DNA of 64,000 nt from Bugula neritina (GCA_964035545.1 OZ037769.1:6134429-6198428), one strand, 5' to 3'; numbered from the stretch's first letter, positions 12,725-26,200 are shown. The notes: generated by a model not told the origin, from the sequence alone. Program-made: numbers and translations.

Positions 12725-13317
12725 AAAGTTCTGTTTTTGAAAATAATTATATTGCAGCCTTTTAGTTTCTACAATACTCAAAATGCAGCCATTTAAAGTA
12801 GTAATATTTTCTTATTTATTTGTTGAATGAGCATCGCTTCAAAGATCATAATTGGGGAAAATCAAAATTTAAATAAATTGCATTGAAGATGCTGTAGAAA
12901 AAGAAACATTCAACAAACTCAAACTGCAAAAGTTTTGACGGCTTCATGACTCATTTCACAATAGAAGGGCATTTCATCAAGTGCAAGCTGAATCATGAGC
13001 TATTCCTGTTATAGCAACATTATATAATAATATTATATATAATAATAACATAGTATATATAATGCAACATGGAAGTTAGTCTATAGCATACAGCTGTGTA
13101 AACATCAAACTAAGACTTTATCTATACCAAGAATTTTCATTGTTTACATAAAGTTAAGACAATTTATTACTATTAATTTATTTAAGTTTATTTCCATGAG
13201 CAGGATTCGTGTGAGAATAGACTTATTGTGATAAACTTGACCTATCATATTCCAATATAATAAGAGGTGAAAAGTCATATGTAACCAGTCTTATAACAAC
13301 TAACATCAACATCAATT
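12725..13317. other. Intergenic between SYC2 and SYC3
   Basis: AT-rich, with a short TATAATAATATTATATAATAATA palindromic patch near 13020-13060. No coding exon seen. The SYC3 promoter should lie in the last part. Confidence 0.5.
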
Positions 13318-14502
13318 ATGCCTTCTGCATCTCAGTATGGGACATCAGCAGGGAGTGGGTCAGAGTATTCAGGCACCTACAGCGGCAGTGGTAGTAGCAG
13401 TGGATATGCATCATGGTCAGGAAATTCTTACCCTATCCGTATGTATGCTGAGCTGTTTCAACTTTAGCTGGCATAATTTGTAGCTTATGTGAAAGATGCC
13501 TAGGGCAGACGTAAAAATATGAGTGCAGGATTTCAGTTTTTTACCAGCAGCACTATATAGCTGTAGTAGAATTTGTAACATCAAAAAATTGACTGATTAT
13601 AAAATAAAACAACAACGGTCCAATTAAACAAACCGCAAATTATAAAACAGAGCTAAGTAACTTTATTATTGGATTTTACCTGCTGACAGCCTGTTTATAC
13701 TAACCAAATTTAATTAACAACACATTTAAATTACACCATGCTATTGTAATGGCTGTAGGAAGTGTTGCTTCCCAACCACGAGGTATACAGACACTCTTCT
13801 TATAAGAAGCGTAACTATATTATATTTTCAAGGTGTGATAACTCTCTGTGATACGCTCAGGCTAACATTTCAAAATGCCGCACTTCTGCGGCATAGATAC
13901 GCGGTATCGCATCAATCGCTGCAGTCCCCACTACCTGAACCCCACCGGCCAATCAAATGACACTTAATAGAATAAACATTAATTTTAAAACAATTATTTA
14001 AAAAATTTAAATAAAGTAGTAATTATAATAAACTATAATAAATATGATATTTTGGTAACAACAGCTGTTACAAACATTTTGAAGATAACAGTTGTTACCA
14101 ATGAGATTTAAAAAGTCATTTCAACTCTTTTTTTAATATACTTTGAAATCAAAATTGTTTATTGCAGAACGTTTTAATTGTGAATATTTTCATTTTTAAT
14201 TTAACTTTATGTTTTCATAACAAAATGTGATTGACATATTTCAGTATTAGCCTAGATTCTAGAATATCACACTGTTGGGAATTGCACTCGAATTCTTTGA
14301 TTTTGATTGGTCTGATTTTCCATTACCAGGTTATGCGAGGAGCAGTCCATCAAATGCATATCCTATTAGACGGTGCGTCACACCATACATGATGTACCTT
14401 CAAACCTACTACAACACAATGAGGAGTTTTTCCCCCCACGGCTCAGCTAGCTATGCCCCATGTGCTTACGAATGCATGTACACTCCTCCACCAAGACTGT
14501 GA
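13318..14502 (+). CDS. SYC3: small Ser/Gly/Tyr-rich protein, third gene of the quartet (unknown family)
   Basis: Not recognised. Exons 13318-13438, 13759-13782 and 14330-14502 join in phase 1 and give 105 residues. Exon 1 is a 40-residue low-complexity stretch with repeated [G/S]Y[G/S/A]-type words (SGTYSGSG, SSGYASWSG), like FET-type prion-like sequence in composition. Exon 2 is a 24-base micro-exon (SVASQPR). Exon 3 has SNAYPIRR, then a tyrosine/methionine ladder beginning TPYMMYLQTYY, and ends with three Cys and PPPRL. Intron donors are GTATGT and GTATAC; the last acceptor is TTACCAG. No signal peptide is seen. The micro-exon could be skipped without breaking the frame. Function unknown; the shared layout with its neighbours is the main support. 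Confidence 0.65.
13876..13908. other. Two adjacent short hairpins in SYC3 intron 2
   Basis: A 7 bp GC-rich stem TGCCGCA/TGCGGCA with a CTTC loop (13876-13893) is followed by GATAC-GCG-GTATC (13896-13908). The patch stands out in AT-rich intron sequence. It is too short to call an RNA gene. Confidence 0.5.
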
Positions 14503-14595
14503 ACATCTTCAGAATCTAACACTGACCGACACTCAGTTACATCTGCTATTCATACTGCTTGTGTTGATGAATCATGGTCAATCAAAGTTGCAAAT

Positions 14596-14601
14596 AATAA
14601 A
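14596..14601 (+). promoter_or_regulatory. Candidate poly(A) signal of SYC3
   Basis: AATAAA 94 bases after the SYC3 stop. Confidence 0.45.
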
Positions 14602-14669
14602 AACTACGCTACTATTTGAATGCAAGAAGCATTTTATTATTATTAATGTTATTATAGTCACTGTGTGTA

Positions 14670-14727
14670 GGTGTGTGCGTGCGTGCGTGCGTGCGTGCGT
14701 GTATGCGTGCGTGCGTGCGTACGTGTA
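14670..14727. repeat. (GTGC)n/(GT)n microsatellite
   Basis: Repeated GCGT words with a GTGTGT start, about 58 bases, just downstream of the SYC3 3' end. Confidence 0.9.
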
Positions 14728-14973
14728 GGATGTCCTGTTTGTTCTAAAGAAATTAAAAGAAATTCCCGAATATATAAAATATGTTGACTTGGTATTTGAA
14801 ATATCTTAAAAATGGTTAATTAGCAGCAACAAGCTTCGAGGCTATTGGTCAACTCATTACACCATAATTCTCATTGGTCAACATGATAAGCAGCATTCCA
14901 GAATATTCTAGTAATAGTCAGGAGGTCAGCAGGGCTGAACTGACAAACTCTCAAGTTTTCTGTTCAGTGAACA

Positions 14974-14979
14974 TATAAA
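14974..14979 (+). promoter_or_regulatory. TATA-like box upstream of SYC4
   Basis: TATAAA within ACATATAAATAC, 117 bases before the SYC4 ATG. The spacing would leave a short 5' UTR, but such motifs are common in this AT-rich DNA. Confidence 0.3.
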
Positions 14980-15095
14980 TACTTTAAACTACATGCATGC
15001 ATGTGTAGGCAGCAAGCTACAACTCTCAGAAAATACCTATAAGATTGTTACAGAGTCAACTTGGTTATCATAATAAATTCGCTCCAAACTAAACT

Positions 15096-16417
15096 ATGTC
15101 TGACAGCACAAATGCTGACAGTGGCAGCAGCAGCAGCAGTAGCAGTTACAGCAGCTACAGCAGCTATAGTTCTGGTAAAAAACCTCTTCAAACAAATGGT
15201 ATGTAATGAGATAGAACAGTAACTGGTGGTAAATCATTGTTATAGTCTGTGACATAATATTTTATATACTATACGTCTATATTGTGTGCTATATATAAGG
15301 GTAATGTGTAAATAATATGTTTAAATTAATCAAGAATAATAAACAACTATGTTTCATCCCTTTGAAACAACACGCAACCAAAATGGTGGACTTGCTACTA
15401 TATCACTTTGGCAAACAAATTCAAACTTCATAAAAATGCCTAAATATACTCAAGTTGTATAAAATGTATTGCAATCTATTGCAAGGCTGTATGAAACGTT
15501 TCATTATAATTAGGTCAAATTTAAAATGCATTATATGGATTTTAATATAATATGAGTAAATCTAAACTTTTCTGTCACATAAAATAAAGCGAGTTAAAGA
15601 TTTGTAAATTGACAACTTTATGAGCGCAAACAATACCTTGTATTATCATAGTTTTACAAAAATGTAGCAGGTAATAATTGAATCGGAGAATCTTGGTTGT
15701 AGATAATAACGAATCTTCTAGAAGAAGACGTGAGCCACCAATAGACCCGTGGACTGCGTACTATGCTGCATATTATCAGTATTACAACTCCTACTACACT
15801 GCCCAACTGATATCCCAGGGTGCCTTAGCACATCGCCCAATGGGTTGCTGTCATGACAAGTCGCGTTGTTGTGGTAACAAAGAGCAAACAAAAGGCAGTA
15901 AGTAAATAGCAATAGAAGGTATAAAAGGTCTGGTGCTTAAAAGTCTCCCACCATACAGCAGCACATGTATGTCATAGACAACTTGAAACTTCTAGTTCTA
16001 TACATTATATAAATATTTCATAAAACATTAGACAAAAAGATTATACGAGTACATTATGCAAGCTTAAATAAGGGCTAGGATACCTTTTTGGGGTATTTTG
16101 TCTTGCTATGTTGTATTCATAATATATTTTTAGAATTTACATGAATTTCATATTAGGTAAAATTAGTATTAAGTTTCCACAGTACACAATAATGCTAAGT
16201 TGCAGGAGAGGTCCATGTTCTTAAACCAGGAATTTGTTAAAACTTTACACTTGATGCCATGGTAATGTAATTAGTATTCTGCTGGAATGTTCTAGATGGA
16301 CATGACGCTACTTCCTGTGGGAAATCTACTTGTGTTCAGGGTCAAGGTCAGCCTGGTTGGGCAGGCGGTGCTTGTTTTCCTGGCTGGACAAGCATGACAG
16401 GTGCCCCACCATTCTGA
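15096..16417 (+). CDS. SYC4: small Ser/Tyr/Cys protein, fourth gene of the quartet (unknown family)
   Basis: Not recognised. Exons 15096-15198, 15703-15897 and 16296-16417 join in phase 1 and give 139 residues. Exon 1 is nearly pure Ser/Tyr after a short acidic start (SSSYSSYSSYSSG). Exon 2 has a basic RRRR stretch, then the cleanest ladder of the family, DPWTAYYAAYYQYYNSYY, then CC..CC pairs. Exon 3 is Gly/Pro/Trp-rich with three Cys and ends GAPPF. Donors GTATGT and GTAAGT and acceptors TTGTAG and TTCTAG are good. The DPWxAYYxxYYxxYY pattern recalls in composition the tyrosine-rich motifs at the C-terminus of FUBP/KHSRP proteins, but no KH domain is present and the likeness may be convergent. 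Confidence 0.7.
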
Positions 16418-17249
16418 TTATTGTAGTCTCACTGCTTTACTAATGAGTGCTAAATGGTGATGACATGCAGTTCTTCATCAAATCAGTGAGCAGTTGTACA
16501 GTAACTTCCCTTAAAGTGCACAATGTGTTGCTGAGAAACACACACAAGGGAAGTAACAGCCACAGTGTTATTTTGTGAGGGAGAATTTTTTTTAAACATC
16601 TTTATCTATATATGCTGTATATAATAGTACCACTTTCTGGTAAAGTGAGAAGAAGTCTGCTGTCTAAAACTCATTTCATGTTTATTATATTCCAAAACTA
16701 ACTAATCCAGTAAGCATAACTTTTCACCTGTTACACATAACATACAGGCAATATTTATTAAAATAATATGTATTGAATTACACAGTAATAATATATAATA
16801 AGATTAATATTCATGTCTCATGACTTTTTCTATCATTACATGTTATCTAATTTATATAAAACATGCAATAGATTACATGTTGCATATTTACCTATATGCG
16901 CATAAAATAATTGAGCATTTCGAGTAAACAGAGAAAATGGCGAATACAGAATATAATGATATATGGACAGATTATGTATAATAAAATAGCATATGATGAC
17001 AAAACAAGAACATATAAACATTATAAGAATAGCTACTGCACACTGAGAATGTGGGTAAAATATTGTATTTACAATATTTTACTTACTTAAACACTCGCAG
17101 TTAAAATAAATAGGTTTTAGGCATCCAATTCCATTGAAAATCATAAAATAAGCTCCATTATTACATACATTAATTGTAACTACTTGACTGACAATTTAAT
17201 TAAAATTTTACATAAAAATATTGTCAACAAAATAAAACGTATTATGAAG
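16418..17249. other. Convergent intergenic region between SYC4 and the WD-repeat gene
   Basis: Between two stop codons on opposite strands. AT-rich; should contain both 3' UTRs. No open frame with support. Confidence 0.6.
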
Positions 17250-20200
17250 TCACATGACTACCTCCGGTACAGGGTATGATTCGTCATGTAGAAAGTACTT
17301 AGGTGAAGTCTTCAATGTAATCAGAATAGGTTCTTGTTGATAATGATCATACTTGTCGATGGGGCTAGGAAACGGGTTCATATACACCCGACTTACAGGC
17401 TGCTTAATGAAAGGAACAAAGCCATACAACTGGCCGGGTGGGAGCGCCCACTCCCCGTGCCCATTTTTGTGATACTTTCGTAGATCTGTGGTAACAAGAG
17501 CAGTCTCTCTGTCCGGTTTACAACTATTGGCACCAGTATGCAGCTCCCCCAGTCTCACAAGGGCCGGTTTACTGTTCAAAGAGAAAATAAAAAGTCTTAG
17601 AAATTCTAACTCAATAAGCTTCCGGAATTTTAAACATTTTTAAAACACTAAGAACCTAATACATTGGATTTTCCCAAACAGATATTCTGCTAAGTAAGCA
17701 TACAAATGAAACTTGTCCATATACAGTACTATTGTACTCAAGTTAATACAGTTTGTATTACAGCTACTTGTGTTACAGCCACTTGTAAATTACACCGGCC
17801 ATATTAACATCCTACTAGTTGCCTCGAGAAGAAATCTAAAAAATTCAGGTAGTAAATTAACTAAACTATAATTTGAAGAAATATTGAAGAGACCGCTGAG
17901 GACTTGACCTTCACCTACAGTGAATATGTAAGTCTATTATGTACTTACACTCGCAGTTTGGGCAACACTAGCACTGTGTTCTTAGTTTCTACCAGTTTGT
18001 CATCAGCTTGTTGGACGGCTTTGGCCTTGTTTAGTTCATTACTTATTTCCATTTCACAGAAATAGTTGATACACTCTATCCATGTTGCCTTATCTATCAC
18101 ACTACTACTGGGGGGCTCGTTGAACGTCACTGTAACCATAGATAAAGAATTATATGAACCCAGACTAAAATTATACGAATCAAGCCTGATGAGCTACACC
18201 ACCAACCAATTCATTAGTACGGAGTAGTAGACAATATTTAAATAATGGAGTTTTTTCACTAGTTATTGAGAGTTGTCTTTTTGAAAAACAAAGCCAAAAA
18301 ATTGTAGTACAACTAAATTTCAAAATAAAGTCGCATTTATTGAAAAAGAAATTTAGGCAATTTTTTAACATAATTAAAAACTAAATAATTATATGGAAGA
18401 ATTTTAAAGTTAATTCTACAAGTTTTAGGTAACAATATCGAAATTTTTACAATGTGAGAGAAGCACAGAATAATAAAATGTTCCAGTTTCCTCAACTTTG
18501 TGCATACATTCTAGTATTTTGACAACATTGTCAGTTAAAACTGCATTTAGCTTGCCATTCAAATAGAAATAGCTTTAAAATTTAATAAAAGATGTCTACT
18601 AATTAAACTACAACTGAAATTTAGAATTTAAAATTGACATTTAAAAATGATAATTATTTTAACAGTTGGTATCTAACATTTTATATCAGCCTCATTATTA
18701 GTATCCTTTAAAGTTAGAGTATTATTACTAAATACTATGGAACTTACATAAGAGAAAACAACTCTCAATATTTACTCACTGCTTACTAATGAGCAGACAA
18801 CTACCTGTATACGCTTTCTTGTCTGCCAGTTTCTTAGCTTGACCTCTTCCAACTCTTGAGTGCACAGCCTGACCTCTTTTCAACATCTCTATACCTTCCT
18901 TAAGATGTGCTTGAAACCTGGTCATCCATCTAAAAAGGTGAAAACTCACTGCAAGGTGAACTTGACATACACCGCCCATGTTTACCAAGTATATCTGTAG
19001 CACTTTGGTAATAGTATTTATTCAGTAACAGCTGCGGAGCTTAGAGGAATATAACTATTGCAAATATTATCAAACCAAAAGAAAAACTTTTTAACTTTAA
19101 TATCATACAACTTCTAAAGTATTCTATTAATTTTGTTTATCCCTGAGCTGTTAGACTAAAGCTGGGGCCACATGGAGGCCATAACTCCCACAGTTAATTA
19201 TCAATTGTATTCAGTGATAAATTACTATGGGAGTTACCTGCTCCACACACTAAGTGGCTAGCTTGAGAAAAACTCAGTGACGAATCATATTTCTCCATGG
19301 CTTTACTGCCCATGACATAAACTACTGAATTTTGAAGTCTCGCACTCAACTATTCTCAATAATGAGCAATTGATTGGAATAAAAATGTAAAACTGAAACT
19401 ATTAGCCAATGAGATCACTAACAAAAGAGCTTTTTGCAATAATCGTTCAGCATTTTGACGACATAAAATCCGCTCAAAACAGCCCTTTTTGCAGTATGTA
19501 CAAAGTTTTCACTGGCGGTCCTTTCAGAAATCCTCTTCATGTAGCCCTAGCTTAAATCTTAAAAATAAAATTATGCTAATAATCTTTTAATAGTAAACCA
19601 TTACTTTCATAAAAGCGAAATTGATACTCACTTTTCAAGCCATGAGTCACAGATCTCTGATATTTTGTATTTCCTGTCAACACCCTCGAAGGCCCAAGTG
19701 TCCCAGGAGTCCATTTCCTTAGTAAAGAAGTGATGTCGGTCATTGAGACCACACTGATTGAACATGTCTATGACGTAGAGTCGTAACTCCTGATCTCCGT
19801 CAATAAACTGATTCATTAGCTCAATGTAGAACTTCTTAGAAGAACACTAAAACATGTCAGAAATAGTAAATTTAACGTAACTTTGAGTGAAAATAAACTA
19901 GATTGTATAAAAACTATATTTAGTCTAAAAATAAATGTCAACCTAATGAAACGTATGTTTTGAAAGACTCAAAACCACACAAAACTAGTTGTTTCAGTGC
20001 AGCTATATATTACCATTAACCAAAACAGCTTTAGAGATCTCATTAACATAATAAGATGAGCATTCTCAAACTGTTAGTAAATATAACATTTTTAATTACA
20101 AGTATTTGAACGGATTTTCTTGAAATTTTCTCACCAGATTGTTTGCAAAAAGCTTTGAATAGCATGGTTTGCTATAAATTAAAAACACGCCCATGCATTA

Positions 20201-23200
20201 ATGTTTCACCAACATCATCTTCACAACCACACCCACTTATTAACCACATCTACTTATTCAACAGGCCCACTTATCCAAAACACCTATTTATTAAACACAC
20301 CTACTTATTCAACGCACCCACTTATTAAACACGCCCACTTTTTCAACACACTTATTTATTTAACACACCCACTTATCCAAAACACCCACTTACTAAACAC
20401 ATCTACTTATTAAACACACCCACTTATGAACCACACCTACTTATTAAACACAGCCACTTATGAACCGCACCTACTTATTAAACACACCCACTTATTAAAC
20501 ACGCCTACATACTGCATCAACATGATGAAAAATAATTTATAGTAAATTGGCAGAATAAGATTTTCTAGTAGAAAGAGTCACAATAAAGGCAGTAAAAGAC
20601 TAACAACAACTCACACCAACTTCATGTAGGAAAGAGAGAAGTAGTTTAATGCATGACTTCTGGTCTCCATTCAGAGAGTTAGGAGGGTTTATAGGGGGAT
20701 TCAGCACATCAAAGCAGGCATCCACTGCTTCCTTCACATTTTTAAAACCTACAGTAAGTTGCGATAAACATTAAAATAAATCATATTATAATTAACAGGC
20801 AAGTTTTTAATCTCTAAATACAGCTAATTTACAGAACCCTGTGTATCTACATTTGAATACAAGATATAAAAAATCTTCCTTCAAACAACTTAAAACATAT
20901 ATAATAATATACTATAAATATAATTATATAATGTAATAATATAATATAAAACATATATAATAATATATTTTATCACCTATTAAATGAACTACATAAAATA
21001 ACTAAATTAATAATAATAATAATATAACATAATCAAGAAACTAGAGATAGCAAGTTGAATATGAAAGTTCAAGTTACTAAAACTATTGTGTAATCAACAG
21101 TAAAGACCTGTGTCAGTCATATTCAAAGCTCATTGAGTACGTTCTGGTCAAATGAAACAAAGTTTCCTTTTGGTCAATTTCTATGAAAAATTCAATCCTT
21201 TAGATTTACACATATTTACTACTCAATGAGCGAGAAGAATGATTGTAAAGAACTGCAGCTAAAGGGAAATTGAACTGAATACGAGAGAGAGCACATGCAG
21301 AGAATAAGTTAAACAGTTGAGAAAGAGCTGACTAATAAGAGGCAGCATGGCAGCTATTTACCATGTCTCTTCTGTCTCACTGCAGCTGAAACAGCACACA
21401 TGCAGGTATATGTTGAATTCACACAAACTTGAGACGAGTTTAAACAAATGATGAATGTAGCATCAAAATCATAAGAAAATGTCATTTATTTTTATAAAAA
21501 AATGCAAAAGCCAAAGTGGTAGCACTAAAATAAGGAAAAAATAAATACTTTCAATAAAGTGGCTAGACTCATGCCTTTACTATTATCATCATAAAAAAAC
21601 ATTTAATATGCTGCAAAATAGAAAAACGTGAATAGATTTTTACCATTTGTACTTGGAGTTATCTTAACCTACCTTCATTATGATACAGTTTCCTTATAGC
21701 GGCCATGATGAGCAGTTTGACAGAATAGTCAGCCATCTTTAATATTCTGAGAAGTTGTGTTATAAAATGTTCAACGGTCCACGGCTTTGGAAACGTCTAG
21801 AAAAACAATAAAATTAAAATTAATAACTATGCTTTCACAGGAATTGTATTCTCTTACAAGATTCACAATTTAAATTGGTTATTGTTTTCAAAATTAAATA
21901 TTGTTATACTAAAGCTATTATAAATCTACATAGAAACTAATCTATATTGAAGGGAGTTATTTGAGTATGAACACGTATATATCTTATTGGTTATTTATTA
22001 TTCTATAAGGATAACCATCTGGACACGACTTTTGAGCTGACTATGCAAACAACATTGTTTACAATTCTAATATAAAACATTCTTTTAGAAGTGGGCGTGA
22101 TTATTGCAGGTGCGTATTGGTCTGAGAAAATGATACAGTTTGCTGCCAAAATCACTATTAATAAACTATAGAACATCTGTAGTACTAGATATGGTTAGTT
22201 ATATACAGTACTAATACAAGGTAGCTCTAGTATTGACAGGTTACACGTAGTAGATCAACATATATAACTGTTTGCAACTAGCAAAGGGTGTATGACTCAC
22301 ATGTGATGTGCAGTTAGGGAAGTACTGCTGAAACCACTCATCCGGGAAGAACTGTGTCACAAACTCAGGCAGGGGTGTTGGCGGAGGAGGTGGAGGTGTG
22401 GGTGTCGGAGTAGGCGTTGGCTCTTTAATTAGTGGAGGTGGTGTCTTCAGCTTGGGAGGGGGTGGTGGCGGAGGGCCCTTCAATAGAATGTAACATTGCT
22501 AATATCAGCCTATATATTCTTGAAACAAGATAATAGAGAATCAGTGTGACCAACACTTGAACTAATACTTCAAATACTAAATCTGATTAATTTATAAATA
22601 ATCGACTATATTTCAGTACAAAATTTTTCATAAAGCCTTCATAGAACTGCAAGTAGTGTTTATAAAAGCACACAGAATAAGTGTACGTACCATAGATACG
22701 AGTTTGATTAAAGGTTTTCTTGGAGCTGTCGGCTGTTTCTTCACGACAACAGGTGGTGGAGGTGTGGGTGTCTTCGGTGGCTACAAAACACATGATATTA
22801 TCTATCAGTATGTACAACTATCACTGTAAAACTATCCCTTAAATGAAATTCATAGATTTACAAATAACATGAAACTTTAAACTTGACAAAAAGCATTGTC
22901 AAAAAGCTAAGTTCCCACATAGCATGCAACTATGATGACTCATTATGAACAAAGCAGCCAAAGAGGAAATGGGTATCACTGACGATTAGATGGGAGAAAA
23001 ATGAGAGTTATCTTACCTCTCCCTTTTGTTGCAAAATACCGTAGAGATATTGAGAAAAAGAAGATGATGAGTTGTGAAGTTGAGATTTGAAGATGGAGCG
23101 TTTTAGATACCACGAAGATTTGTTTTGAGTAGAAGTGTTCGGAGGAGAGTGGGAGTACTTTAAGAGGGCCCCTTTGAACGGAGAATGCGATACTTTGTCA

Positions 23201-26200
23201 GGTGGACTTTTAACTGAAGAAGAGGCAGGTGGGGGCAAAAATGGAGGAGATGAACTCTTTACTGAAGTTAAGGATAACTCTTTGGAAGGAGACGTCTGCG
23301 GTTTGGTATCTAATTGTTTTAAAGATCCAAGGCTAGGATCTACGATGACTTTACTAAAATCGCTAGTGTTTGAAGTTGCTATTTCACTGTCAACTGGAAT
23401 GTTATCAGAAGAAGAAATAGGCTTTTGTTTAATTTGTGGCAATGAGAGATTGGAGGTAGAGATAGCGTCCCGCCTTGCATACATTCTACTGTTGGCAGAG
23501 GTGGGTTTAGGTGGCTGGTAGGTACCACAAGGGATAGAATAAAAGTTCAATGATTGATTGAAGTAAGAATGAATAATTTATCTGCTAAATTTAATAAACT
23601 GACTATTGAAAAATTCAGAAATTGATAACTTATATTCAAAAACTATTTAAGGATGTAAAAGCACTGGTATAACAACATGTAGCATAGATTCATTGCAATC
23701 ATTATCAGATTTATTATTTAAGAAATCGCAAAATGCTAAACTTATTTTGAACATTTACATTTCAGCATCAACATTGCCTAAATACTTTTTGCAAAATAAT
23801 TTTGAAAGCTACAGAAATTTAAATCCATTATAAATAAAAAGCAACGAAAAACTCAAACATTGAAAACAACAGGAAATTGAAATATGATAAACCCACAAGT
23901 TTGACATGTTGATAGTAATTGTCCACTTTTACATACAGTTCATATCAACACATCATTGAGAGAGTAAAAAGAGACGTAGCAGAGTGTTAGTATATCACAA
24001 CAGACAACAGTTATTATGTAACAACATGTATCAACGTGTCAGCACATTCAGAGAGTTTGGTAACATGTGAATACAAGGGTCAAACTTTACCTGACTAACC
24101 ACCTGCACACTGTTGTCAACAACGGTGTCAGAGCTAATGGGTTGAGTGACAATCTCGCTCTGTGTTTAGACTAAACATGTTACATTTGATAAACCACACA
24201 CATAGAACATGACTAAGTCTGTTAGACTCATTCAACACATGTGACAAACTACCCATGAGTGCTATTATTAGCAACTTTGACATTCAAGTTAAAAGAACAA
24301 ATATTAAGATCACATTAAACATACAACCAAAATAAAAATAATGCTACGGAAATTAAAATGATGAGTGAATTATAAGGATTACATTATGTTAATTTATGTT
24401 ATAAACTTCTATCACAACAATAAACAAGATAGAATACTAATATTAAGAACTAATCTGGTTGTGTTGAATATAGGAAAAAGTTAGAAGATGAATATATTTA
24501 TAAAGTTGTATAGAGAGGAGATAAACTATAAGGAAATCACTAAGCAGACATTATGGTACAGCGTGTATATTATATAGCTACTCTTCACGTCTCCAGTAAG
24601 TAGTATGCTAGGCTAAGCAACTCAGAATATATATAACATGTTAGCTGTCGCAACTTCACACATGAATATTTTACAATTTGCCAAATTAAAAAAAACGTAA
24701 AGCTAATTAAGTTAAGCCAATGAGCTTAAGCTAGAGTATAGGGATAAATAAAAAGTATTTAACATGAAACAATTAGAATATTTTTAATGTAGAAACATTC
24801 CAAGGTAAAATAAAACATAGCAATAAACTTACAGGTGGTGTTGGGGGCCGCGTGAGAATCGACCCAATCTTACTAAGGAAACTGTTGCTAGTGTCATTGG
24901 CCAACTTTTGAGGATTGTTGAAGGCTACAGATTTAGTGGGTGTCTTAAACATAGTGTCTTCTTCTTCCATTCCGAAAGAGACCTGAACATTGCGTTGTAA
25001 AGTTGAGACGTACATTAAAAGATGTACTTACACATTAAATATTTATATAGTGAATGTTTATACAGTAAATATATATTTAAAAGCTTTCTTACATGGTAGA
25101 GTATATTTGATGCAACGCACTTGGAAAAAGATAAAAATGTGCTAGAACTTTAAGAAAGGCCTTCAACACAGCTGCAAATATTATTGAGAGTTTTATTAGA
25201 GCTAAAATAGATGCTTCTCAGTTGAAAGCATACATAGTACTATGTAATAATTATACAATATAATCATTTATGTGGCTATAGCACCTTAGCCCTAGCTTTC
25301 TTCTTTTTACCCTTCTTCAAACTAGACTTCATGGACTTTAATAACTGTGCATTAGAAGTTTCTTCGTCATCCGACATTATCATAACCCTGTCAGCATCTG
25401 TATTTTCTCTCTACAGTAACCAGCACTATTATTTAGAGCAATTTTCTAAAATCCTTTATTGAAAATTTAACTCTGCGTGATATAGCATTGATAGAGCATT
25501 TTAAAATGCACAAAAAAGAAGACAACTCTAATTTTACATACAACATGAACTAAACAACTGTATAAAAGATATTAGTAGACACACACTCCGTTACACCAAC
25601 AGCATGCAAGAAAATATATATCTATTAACTAATATTTAGGAATTGTCTTTCCAAAACTTATACTGCAGATAATATTAATGTAAAGCAGACAACATTTAGA
25701 AGAGTTGCAGATATTACTTTCAATGTGTAATAGATGAAGCACACACAACATAACTATGATATCACTGTGTACACGTAGAGAAAGTATACACTAAACATGC
25801 ATGTATATATTTATACCGGGTCCATTCCAGGAGGAATAGAAGCCTCTCTCTCAGCGCCCTGTGTGTGTACAGTGTTAGAATTATGTAGAGAGATATATTA
25901 TGTACAACTGGAGTTATAAAAATACATTACATATTAGCTAATAGACAGGTCATTGACTATAATATATTTGGTTTTTTCTCATGCTTTTAATTCATTTTGT
26001 TATGTATTTATACTGGGACACAAAAAACACTAAATACCAACACAGTATCAACATACCCCAAATATTGATAGTAAACATACCATATTTTATAAACTTAATA
26101 CCTCTGCAGGTGTAGCCAGGTATTTACATACAATGCATTACGAGACAAAACATGGATGCAGCCAATAAGGACTAAACGGAAATCATTATAAATGGCCATG

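Noticed and set aside
23135-23521. 128-codon plus-strand open frame
   Set aside because: Antisense shadow of the 498-base exon 28 of the WD-repeat gene.
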